From Sipunculus nudus (lineage: Eukaryota; Annelida; Sipuncula; Golfingiida; Sipunculidae), in contig CM049308.1 in the NCBI GenBank assembly GCA_026874595.1, positions 75,191,124 to 75,255,123 on the forward strand: a stretch of DNA of 64,000 nt, given 5' to 3'. Shown here piece by piece: positions 22,029 through 31,215 of this stretch. The notes below the pieces were generated by a model. The model was given only the letters and a program-made list of their open reading frames with translations, had not been told where the DNA came from and made no database searches. The translations under genes were made by a program, and so were the position numbers. Every line of letters starts with the position of its first letter. The first letter of the stretch is position 1.

Positions 22029-25000
22029 CTATTTCTTCTTGTGGAAAGGGCAGATGGCTTTAGTTTTACTATCGCAAAAAAGACAGTCGTATTCTTCACT
22101 TGAGAATTGGGTCCGTTGTGACGGCAGTGGTGGTGGTGGCACTCCACCCGAATGGTACGGACACTGACTGTCTGGCTTAGTGCTGCACCACAAACAGTCT
22201 TGATTGCCCCTTGCTGTACTGGTTCCTGCCTTTGGACTGGATGGTGTTTTGTGACTGGTATGGTAAGGACACTGACTATCTGGCCTGCTAAAGCACCACA
22301 CACAGTCTGTGTCTTCCTGTGGAAGGTCTTCTGCAGACTGGCTGGAACTGCTTCCTACCAGTGGGTGTTCCTTGCTACCAGGCTTGGGCAGTGATACCTG
22401 GTGTCCTGGAAAAAAAAATAAAACCAGTTCAAATAAATGAAATTTGAAAAACACTGTTATTATTTCAGTCATTTCTAAATCTTTAAATATATTTGCATAA
22501 AACTTAAAGTGTAAGTAAAATATCATGAATACTTCAAAACTGCAATGTAAATGCTGCTGACATTTAAGGATAATACCCAATATAAACAGGGTTAGCTTCT
22601 AAGGAATGACTATATGTCCCACCCCCACTTCCAAACACTTGTCATCCAAAGAGGCCAAGGGCTGGGCATTCTGTTTACCCTAGTGGGTGCAGGGAGTAAA
22701 TGTTTACTGTTTTAATATAAATATTAAATGAGATCTTATTGTGTCAGAAACATTTATTTCTATGAGGATCTCCAGTATGGTATTCTTAGATAACATTTCT
22801 TGTTTAGATGTGTACACATTTATGACACCATGCCAATTTACTTGCCTCTTCTATACATTTATGATATGATGCCAATTTATCAGCCTCTTCTAATATTAAT
22901 ACCACAGTTCACTATACCTTTTGTTAGTAGTAATATTAAATAAAGCAACACCAGTGCATTCTTAGTGATGACATGGATAAGGAAATATCACTGGGCATTT
23001 ACTTAGTTGCATTCTGACAAATATGGTTCAAATATGGTTAAATGAAAAAACATCACAACAATAATAAGCCTCAGTGAAACATTAATTTTTACTGAATACT
23101 GCACTTTAATTTGAAAGTTAAAATTAATTAGGTTTAGCCTATTTGCACTATACTGGTACAATATTGAAAATGCATTCTCAATGAAATGCACAGACACCCA
23201 AACAGTTTGTCAGAATTTAAATGACATTTGACCCAGTTGACACTGATCTGGATGCTTTAAATAAACACAAACACAGCAGAACCTCAAAATTAAGGCCATT
23301 GACGGGACAATAAATTTTTCAGGGAATAGAGAGGTGCCCGTAGTAGGAAAAGCAAGAGACTGTCTATAATGACCAAAAATAGTTGCCCGTAATACAGAGT
23401 TGACGGTAAAAACAGGTTCCACTCCCCTCCTTTTAATCACAGTGTCAGTCAAAGTTAACGCGGTATAGTCATAAAGTTGTGCCAGGCTTAATTAAATAAA
23501 GTTACTGTTGAGCTTACCTTTAAGCAGTGAAACTGACTTCTCACTACTACTGCTTTGGCTACTGGAATGTTGAGATGAGCCTGCTGGGCCTGCTGAAGAG
23601 ATAAACAAAAAATTATTTAAATACATTAAACATGATATACACTGCTGACCTGATATGTTAGAACTCTGTATGCATAATTAACAAGACCAAGGATACAACA
23701 ATATTTTGAACTTGTATATGGGTGTAAATTGAATAATGTTGTGAAAATTTAATGTGCATACTCTGGCATGGAGTATGCAAGAAACACACTCATGTTTATC
23801 ATAAGCAACTTCCATCTGTAACATTTTGGGGGAAAATATTTATGTAATTTAGTTATCTTTAGCATCCTGGTGACAGTCCTCTGCTATATATGCATCCTTT
23901 GCCAAAGAGTGTACAAGAAAAACTATAAAAAAAGTACTATTATTACATTACTTACCTTTTAGCAGAGACACAGACTTTCCACTGCTGCTGCCTTGACTGC
24001 TTGAATTCTGGGGTGGACCTGCAAATTGGACAGAAAATAAATGTTAATTACAAGTAGGAATATGAAGTAAATTATTATTTTGCACACCATGTTTTTCATA
24101 CGCAATTTGTTGTTTTATCCCACTATATTTGTAAAATTAAAAAGAAAAAATTTCTTTATACATCCTAGTGATTATCACCTGCTGTATATGCATACATATA
24201 TTTGACACAGAGTGTGCAAGAAAAACTTAATATATGATTAAAACAGAAAATAATATATTATCATATTACCTTCCTTTGAGCAGAGACACTGTCTTTCCAC
24301 TGCTGCTGCCTTGACTGCTGGAATCCTGGGATGGACCTGCAAAAATAAAAAATTGTGAATAAAAATTCATTTTCCATTAGTATGGCTTATTTTTAATTAT
24401 GTACAACATGTGTATTGCTTGTTCTTTCCCCATCCCACTTGTAAGATTGAAAAAAAAATGTGATTTAGTATTCTATGCACCCTGATGATGTGCATAATTT
24501 TAATGATGATAATTTAATTCTCATATGTTTATTTTAAAGTGTGAGACACATTTTCCATTTAAACTTATAATTAATTTTTAAACATATTTCCATACACACA
24601 GTGCAATATCTCATATCAGCTGTGAAGTATACACTGAAGCTCAGGGACCATATCTGCAGGCAACCGCACTGCCATGGTTAATTGCCTTTCTTAAAGTCTT
24701 ATCATTATTTTAAACAATGATAACAACCAAACTTGATAAATGGGAAAATTTATAGGGGACTGGATCTGCATTTACCATAACAATGTGTGACAGATGAAGG
24801 AAAATAAGGTCTTACATGGTGCGATATTTGCAATAGCAATAGGCTAAAATGGCGTTGTTCATACACTTGATCAATTTAATGCTTCATTAACAGTGTACTA
24901 GTGTCACTGTCAGTAATAGTAAGTTGATTGATGTTACTTTAAGTGAAGGATGACACTCGATAAATTATTGTAAGAACTTGAATGGATACATATTGTGGGT

Positions 25001-25145
25001 ATTTAACACACACACACATTTATCTAAGTATAAAACTGATCATGAGCTGATCTGAGTAAACGGGAAAACAAAACAGCGTGAAGTGCAGCTTACCCTCCGT
25101 CTCGCTGGAGCTTGAAGCGAACAGGTGGTAGGGATAAGAAATCAT
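22029..25145 (-). CDS. five-exon gene with three CCCH motifs, unknown function
   Basis: The exons on the minus strand are 25094-25145 (ATG, 17 codons, Ser-rich end), 24274-24336, 23956-24018, 23518-23592 and 22029-22405 (stop). Junctions are phase 1 throughout, giving about 209 residues. Exons 2-4 are duplicated 21-25-residue cassettes with Ser-Ser-Gln-rich sequence ending S-V-S-L-L-K. The last exon has three repeats of C-x2-C-x7-C-P-[YF]-H (C-V-W-C...C-P-Y-H, C-L-W-C...C-P-Y-H, C-L-F-C...C-P-F-H), spaced by Pro/Ser-rich linkers, and a K-K-K end. The four ligands suggest a small zinc-binding fold. Odd points: exon 2 has four extra bases (GAAG) at its donor, which would break the frame, and exon 1 overlaps the opposite-strand THAP exon. 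I do not recognise the family. It lies inside the RAG-like element, upstream of RAG2-like in the same direction. Confidence 0.65.
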
Positions 25146-25301
25146 TCTTCAGACTTCCAAGTGTAATCAACAGCCAGGGAGATTTAACAAAGGAGCTGAG
25201 TGAAAAGCGTAGGACTGAGTGGCTGGCCAAAATTAACAGGGCTGACATCAAAGAGGAGGCCTACCAGTATACAAGGGTGTGCTCTGATCACTTCATCAGT
25301 G

Positions 25302-25638
25302 GTAAGGATTAATTAAATATGGCTTTGATGATGCATTGAATTATGATCTAGATGTAAAGAATGCTTTACATGTAGCTGATAACATCAAATGCATATGGAT
25401 ATCACATATCATTATACCATGGTTGTTTATTATTTCCTGGAGGATCTGCATCATAAAATGTGACAGTAAAAAAATAGTATATATACTGAATACAATTGTA
25501 TTATTACAATTTTCTATTATTTTTTCATATTTTTATTATTATATATTATATTTATTTTATTATTTGTACTATTTAAAAATAAGATGTGTTAATTGTTGAA
25601 TACTTGTTAAATTCAGGAAGAGCTGCATTTTATTTCAG
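25302..25638 (+). other. intron of the THAP-DDE transposase
   Basis: AT-rich, bounded by GTAAGG and TATTTCAG. It keeps the reading frame between the THAP end (C-S-D-H-F-I-S-G) and K-P-S-K-L-Y-D. Confidence 0.8.
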
Positions 25639-26589
25639 GTAAACCATCAAAGCTGTATGACAGAACAAATCCCGACTGGTCACCTACACTGAACTTGGGC
25701 TATGGAGGTTCAGCTGAGAAAACTACACATTCAGCTAGTGACCGCTATTCACGTGCCAAAAAGAGAAAGATGAAAAAACAAGATCTGGAGGCAGCTGAAT
25801 CTTTGGTTTTGTTGAAGAAATCATGTATCGAGAATGTTGAGGTGTCACCTGAAACCACCCCTACATATCAAAATACATGTGAATTGACTGTGGAGATAAA
25901 ACATGCATGTGAAACTCAGAACAGATATGACTTATACAAATATAACAAATATAGAAAATGAACTTTTGAATAGAAACAATTCCATATACACTCTAAGGAA
26001 GAAAGTTAAAAGCACTGAATACTCAGAGGATTCATTTAGTAATGATGTGAAGAAAGTAAAATACTAAACTGGACTCCCTAACTTTATGGTTCTGATGACT
26101 GTCTTTGACCTTGTGGCACCTAGCATCGAAATCAATGCCAATTCTAAACTGTCAAAGTTTCAGCAATTTATATTAGTGATGATGCGCATGAGATTAAATT
26201 TAGGTTTGTTAGACCTGTCATACAGATTTAACATATCAGCATCAACTGCCTCAAGGATATTTATTCAGTGGATAAATGTTATGGCAACTAAATTAAGGCC
26301 TTTTATAAGATGGCCTTCTCGTGAAGAACTTCAAAAAACGATGCCCATGGAGTTCAGGAAACACTTTGGAAAAAAGTTGCAGTTATTGTTGACTGTTGTG
26401 AGATTTTTATAGAAAGACCATCTAATTTGAAAGTAAGGGCCCAAACATGGTCAAATTATAAGCATCATAATACCATGAAATTTCTTATTGGTATATGTCC
26501 ACAGGGTACTATAACATTCATTTCTCGTGCATGGGGTGGTAGGACCAGTGACAAGTATCTTACAGACCATAGCGGTATTCTTAATAATT

Positions 26590-27390
26590 GTATCCGCCAA
26601 AACAGAGTTTTGCGGATACTATGTTTTCAGCTGCACGCCGCCGATTTTGTTTTGACCTCTGACCTTTCCTCTGCGCCCTGCGTCCGTTTGTGCGTCTGTT
26701 TCCACACATTAACCCACATATCTCGGGAACCGTTTGACGGATCAGGAAAATTTTTTTTGCACAAATGTAGCCCTTGGAGAGCTTTATAACATACACAAGA
26801 AATGGTGGCGCCACCTGCAACCATGTTTGCACAGTGTCCATCTGTTCGTCTGCCTTGGGTTAAAATCACTCATATCTCTGCAGTGATTTGACTAATTCAC
26901 CTGAAATTCGGCATGCGTATACATCCTGGATAGCTTTTCTGATTTTATGACAGGTGGCGCCACCTACATTCACATTTACGCTGCAGACATCCAAGCTCAT
27001 ATCTCGGGAACCGTTTGACCGATTGGGCCAAAATTTTGCATGTGTATAGATCTCACATAGCTCTTAATCATACGCAAAACTGGTGGCGCCACCTGCAGCC
27101 ATTTTTGCACAGCGTCCATCTGTTTGTCTGCCACGGGCTAAAATCACTCATAAACATATAGTGGTTTGACTTATCTGCCTCAAATTTTGCATATGTATAC
27201 AACTTGGAGGGCTTTCTGGATTATGTGGTAGGTGGCGCAACCTACATACACCATTTGGCTGCAGACATTCATGCTAATATGCAATACTTCACTCTATTTC
27301 CCCTTGCCACTCAATCCGTGCCTCACTTCACCCGTTCCACTCTGATTTAGGCGGATACACGTAGTCGCTTGTCGACTACCCGTATTCTAG
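26590..27390 (+). mobile_element. HINE/pearl-like Helentron-derived element inside the transposase
   Basis: It starts GTATCCGCC, followed by a hairpin (CAAAAC/GTTTTG), and ends with GGCGGATAC (inverse of the start), then a stem-loop GTAGTCG/CGACTAC and a terminal CTAG. It is inserted between T residues (about 2 bp of duplicated T). In between lie tandem cores of 130-150 bp marked by the palindrome GGTGGCGCCACC at 26804, 26953 and 27082. This plan (asymmetric terminal repeats, 3' hairpin, internal tandem cores, T-T target) fits Helentron-associated elements and bivalve pearl repeats. A second copy in reverse orientation lies at 61680-62956. Confidence 0.7.
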
Positions 27391-27952
27391 TTTGTTACCT
27401 GGTGATGTTGTCATGGCAGACAGAGGCTTTGATATTCAGGAATCTGTTAGAATGTACTGTGCTTCTGTTAAAATACCTGCATTTACAAGAGGAAAGAAAC
27501 AACTCTCTCCATTTGAAGTGGAAGAAACTAGAAAACTTGCACATGTCCGCATTCATGTAGAACGTGTGATTGGTCTAGTTCGACAAAAATACAAACTTTT
27601 ACAGGATACTTTGCCTATTGACTATGTATTAACCTAAGATTAAAATGAATTGACTTTACTTGATAAATTAGCAATGGTAGCATGTTCATTAACAAACCTG
27701 TGTGCATCAGTTGTTCCATTTGAATAATTATCTTAATGTTTAGGAATAATATTGGTCAATGTTTTGGTAACAATGTAACAGTGGCACTGTTCATTTACTG
27801 TTTGTTTGCTTTGCTATTGCTTTCTTTCCCTTATGTTGATTGTTATCACTATATTATTGTGTACCAGATGCTAGACGTGTGTAATATTTTCCGACCAGTT
27901 CAGGCAGTATTGCCCTACGAAAGAAAGCAAACGCTTTTTTAAGTGCATTTTT

Positions 27953-29911
27953 CTAGAACAACGGACCAGGTGTAATTCTCTCTTGGTAAACTTCACTTGG
28001 TGTCCAAACAATAAAGTCACAATAATCTCTCTCTGTTAGAAAAAGTTGTGCTTGCATCTGGTAAAAATAAGTATGTCCTTTATCAAGAGTTATCTTGCCA
28101 TCTTCCTTTGTTAGACATGTGCCCTTTTTGATTGCAAACTCTTCCAAAGAACTGCAGCTTAAAGGACACTTGATTTCTAGGCACCCCTGACCACAGCATA
28201 AACATGTTACCAGTCCGTCAGGTGAAGCACCTAGGTAAGGGAACTTGGAATTCAGTATCAAGCCCACATCACTTACATTAAAATCTTCGTGTGATCCTGT
28301 CATATTTTTAATATATAGCTGTTTCGCAGTCTTTTCTTGTTGACACCCCCATTTTGTAGCTTCTGTTTGAAATTTAGCTAGATCAGAATAGCAAATAGCT
28401 TTAACTAAACTTACGGACGGCATATCAGGATTTGTATGACATGCAGCCTTGAACCGTGAGGCTGTTATTCTGCCTGCTCTATAGTTATACCAAAGTTTAC
28501 ATTTTGATTGTTCTCTGGTAAGTTTTTCAACATGACGTGCCTCCTCTGGTGTGAAGTTAATTGTTACTTGTTCACATAACTTAATCAGTTCACTGTAAGG
28601 TAGGTCGTGACAGATGGGATTCTTCAAATCAGTTAAAGGTTTGGGTAAAAGACTATCCAAACTACGTGGTACATATTCATCAGAATATGGCTCCACAAGT
28701 GACAGAATTACCGGTTTACAGCCGCTGGCATGTAATTTTGAAAAGGCAGTCTGAAGTTCCTCAGAGGATGGTTCTTCCACAGATTTAAGTTTTTTAATAT
28801 TAATGGGTGTCATGGGCCCAGACGGACTCTTCCCTTCAGCTATTGCACTGTCAAAGGTGCGCTTCATGGCCTTTGTTGATGAAAAGTCTATCTCTCCCGC
28901 AGTAGCAAAAGGAACCCCCTTTTTTGTTGGAGCAAGCCAGTATGACTTTTCCTGTGTGACAGTCACTCTTTCTCTCATTCTGTTGGAAGCTTCCATGTAA
29001 AACAAGAGGGCAGCATCATGTGTACAAACTTGTCCTCAACCGGCCATGCAGTTGCAGTGGCTGCTTAAAATTTTCCCATCATTCTCTGAGATTATCCACG
29101 GCTTGAGTAGTGTTTCCCTTAATTTCTGGGAGTGAAGTACCTGTGAAATAATTGAGTCATAAATGAAACCCCTTGTCAGATATACTGAAATCAGATCAAT
29201 ATGATTGATGTCAGATAAAAGAAATGTTATTTTATAAATATTATTGTATGGGAATATATTTTTATGTATGTGTAAGAACATATATATATATAAATATATA
29301 TATTATCAATATTGTTATTATTACTATAAAATAATATTAGGTATAAATCTACATACATATTAACGCATTCAAATTTATTTGTAACAATAAAATCAGAACC
29401 AAAATGTGTAATAGTTCTGTTTATTTTTTAACGATATAAATGCTTAATAACTTACCCTTGCAGAGACAACACACACTTTTTCTGTCATCTTCCACACTTT
29501 GACATCTCGAACCCATCCACTAACAAACTGGTTGTAAGCCTCACAACTTTTGTAATTTCTAAGATCGTCCATTGTGTATGGGCTTGGTGTGTAGATCAGA
29601 TAAGTAAAGATATCCATTGATAATACAGGTGGTAAATCCTTTTCATCAGCAGACCATTCTGACTTTTTTAGAGTGTAGGGGTCAACATTTGCAATCATAC
29701 TGATTTTATCCATATATCGCTGTTGACACTGTTTATCTAGCGTTCTGAAATAATCTGAAAGTTCTCTCTGACCATCCATTGCTGCTGACTTGTACCTCAG
29801 ACAGACGAACGAATAAATCATAGGCAGCTTGAAAATATACATTCCCCTACAGGTTACATCACTTGACCCACAGGGACAGGACATTAACTGGTCAGGGTCA
29901 GCAACTTGCAT
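27953..29911 (-). pseudogene. SWIM/YqaJ-type exonuclease of the ISL2EU-like element
   Basis: There are two exons. Exon 1 (29911-29456) contains a C-P-C-G-S-S start and an S-Y/D-I-F-T-Y-L...Y-N-Q-F-V-S-G-W-V-R-D-V block common to these proteins. The GTAAGT donor joins the acceptor TTCACAG before 29140. Exon 2 carries a SWIM zinc finger (C-N-C...C-T-H) and then the YqaJ nuclease core: G-R-I-T-A-S-R-F, E of W-G-C-Q-Q-E, G-A-S-P-D-G and the catalytic L-E-I-K-C-P. A TGA at 29036-29038 lies inside the SWIM finger, so the copy is broken. It is convergent with the THAP-DDE gene, 315 bp away. YqaJ folds are RecB/lambda-exonuclease-like; the role in transposition is not established. Confidence 0.8.
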
Positions 29912-30221
29912 AGTTTCAGTGAAAGGTTAATTATAGGAGCTTCCTTAGAAAACCCGACATCCCTATCATGTTCCCATTTAATCAATAACCCTTGACATCT
30001 ACTAAATATACACAGGCCCTTTATTTGATCAGAATCATTTGGCTTTACTTGACCAGTATAGTGTATGCATCATAGACATTATACAGCCACCCCATGCTGG
30101 CATATGCTGGTACTGGCTTGAGTCAGCCTGTACTCCAGCAGTGTATGCCGGCCAGCAGCTGTTGCTTTGGACGCTGTGACGTCAGTGCAAAGGGTCTATA
30201 CACTGCAAACATTTGTAAGTG
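29912..30221. other. right-end region of the RAG-like transposon
   Basis: The last 45 bases form the right terminal inverted repeat, ending ...CATTTGTAAGTG. Inside it, 30090-30165 is unusually GC-rich with repeated CAGC/CTGG words: ATGCTGG twice, CCAGCAG twice, GGCCAGCAGCTG. These could be subterminal protein-binding repeats. The outer limit of the ISL2EU-like element must also lie here, but it was not located. Confidence 0.6.
30177..30221 (-). repeat. right terminal inverted repeat of RAG-like transposon
   Basis: Read inward it begins CACTTACAAATGTTTGCAG, then AGTGT, CCC, TTGCA and TCAC blocks that are also present, with slightly different spacing, at the left end. Confidence 0.7.
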
Positions 30222-30226
30222 CGACG
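30222..30226. repeat. right 5-bp target duplication (CGACG)
   Basis: Identical to 13498-13502. Together they bracket the RAG-like insertion exactly. Confidence 0.85.
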
Positions 30227-31215
30227 AAAGATAGCGGCAACCAGCCCGGTACTGGCATCGGACACGGAGTTCACGTGAGTCCGCCTTCCCCGCTCAAACT
30301 TTCTGATAAACCCCAGGATGAATGGCTTATCTTTAAGCAACAATTCTTAATATACAAACGGCTGACTGAACTAGATAAGAAAGACAATGCTTATCAGTGT
30401 GACATGTTTCTCCACTGTATTGGCGCTAAAGGAATCCGTATATTTTACAAACTTAGTTTCCGGTCAGCGGCAGACCGTGAGAATCTTAACGTGATCATAC
30501 GGAAATTCGATGAGCACATTATCGGTCAAACTAACGAAACCTACGAACGCTACAAGTTCAATAAACGTGATCAAAACCCCGGGGAACGAATTGATGATTA
30601 TCTGGCCGATCTTATTGAACTGTCAAAGACTTGTAATTTCTGTGATTGTCTCGGCGACTCTCTGTTACGTGAGAGAATCGTGGTGGGCATAAGTGATAAT
30701 GCCACTCGCAAATCTTTGTTGCAACGACCTGAAAACGGCGATAGAACGGCTAGAAGTGCAGAAATAACCCAGATGCAGTTGAAACAGCTGGGGGAGAAGG
30801 ATCTGAAACTGAGAATGAGAATAGAATTCACAAGACCAAGCTGAAGCCTGCCAAACACCAGCAACCTGGTAAGATGAAGTGTAAATATTGTGGCCTATTT
30901 CACTTAATGAGGAAATCTGCATGTCCTCCTGTTGGTAAAACGTGTAATAGCTGTAAGGCCATGGGACATTATGCTGTGATGTGCCCAAATAAATCTAAAT
31001 CTGCTAAAGCAAGGCCTCGACGGGTCCATGGTGTTCAGTCTGATAGTGAATCTGATACATCAACTGATGATCTTACTGAGTTCAACTATGCTATAACTGA
31101 GTTTGATACTGAATCTACATCTGATGTAGCTGTTGTAACTGATGGGAGCAAGAAACGTGAAATTCATGCTAAGATGCTTGTGAATGGTGATTTGAACAGA
31201 TTTCTGGGAACCTGA
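30227..31215 (+). pseudogene. gag (remainder) and start of protease, Mag-like retrotransposon
   Basis: The frame is open from the insertion border through a capsid-like region (W-L-I-F-K-Q-Q-F, then R-Y-K-F-N-K-R and G-E-R-I-D-D-Y) to about 30800. A one-base shift then leads into a nucleocapsid with two zinc knuckles (C-K-Y-C...H...C and C-N-S-C-K-A-M-G-H-Y-A-V-M-C). Downstream is an acidic linker and the start of an aspartic protease. The D-T-G-A active-site segment is missing at about 31195-31210, where the frame also breaks. Gag packages RNA and the protease would mature it; this copy cannot do either fully. Confidence 0.8.

Larger units (their letters stand above)
25125..27637 (+). pseudogene. 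THAP-DDE transposase (ISL2EU-like), interrupted by a HINE
   Basis: Exon 1 (to 25301) encodes most of a THAP DNA-binding domain: G-R-D-K-K-S-F-F-R-L-P, then W-L-A-K-I-N-R and C-S-D-H-F. The N-terminal Cys pair was not found. The donor GTAAGG pairs in phase with an acceptor at 25638. Exon 2 continues into the DDE_Tnp_4-type core: T-G-L-P-N-F (preceded by a TAA at about 26067), an I-V-D-C acidic site, [16 protein letters not shown], then after the HINE insertion (26590-27390) A-D-R-G-F-D-I and H-V-E-R-V-I-G. A frameshift near 26385 adds to the damage. Family knowledge: such proteins are transposases of ISL2EU-like DNA elements, often paired with a YqaJ nuclease, which is what follows here. This copy is dead. 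Confidence 0.8.
13503..30221. mobile_element. RAG-like (ProtoRAG-type) transposon, 16.7 kb
   Basis: Left end CACATACAGATGTG and right end (read inward) CACTTACAAATGTT are imperfect inverted repeats matching at 11 of the first 13 bases. Further in, AGTGT, CCC and TTGCA are shared after small gaps. Both start with CAC, the part shared by RSS heptamers, Transib ends and ProtoRAG ends. The 5-bp flanks are identical (CGACG). Inside are RAG1-like (plus, 15483-18360) and RAG2-like (minus, 20054-21474) tail to tail, as in amphioxus ProtoRAG. Also inside are a small CCCH gene (minus) and a THAP-DDE/YqaJ gene pair that is probably a nested ISL2EU-like element. Family knowledge: the RAG1/RAG2 recombinase of jawed vertebrates descends from such a transposon. 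Frame breaks in both RAG genes suggest this copy may be inactive, unless they are assembly indels. Confidence 0.9.

Noticed and set aside
24594-24600. CACAGTG (perfect RSS heptamer) inside the CCCH gene intron
   Set aside because: It is a 7-mer expected by chance in this length, has no paired partner or nonamer, and is not at an element border.
30665-30988. Minus-strand frame within gag
   Set aside because: It is a shadow of the gag coding sequence.
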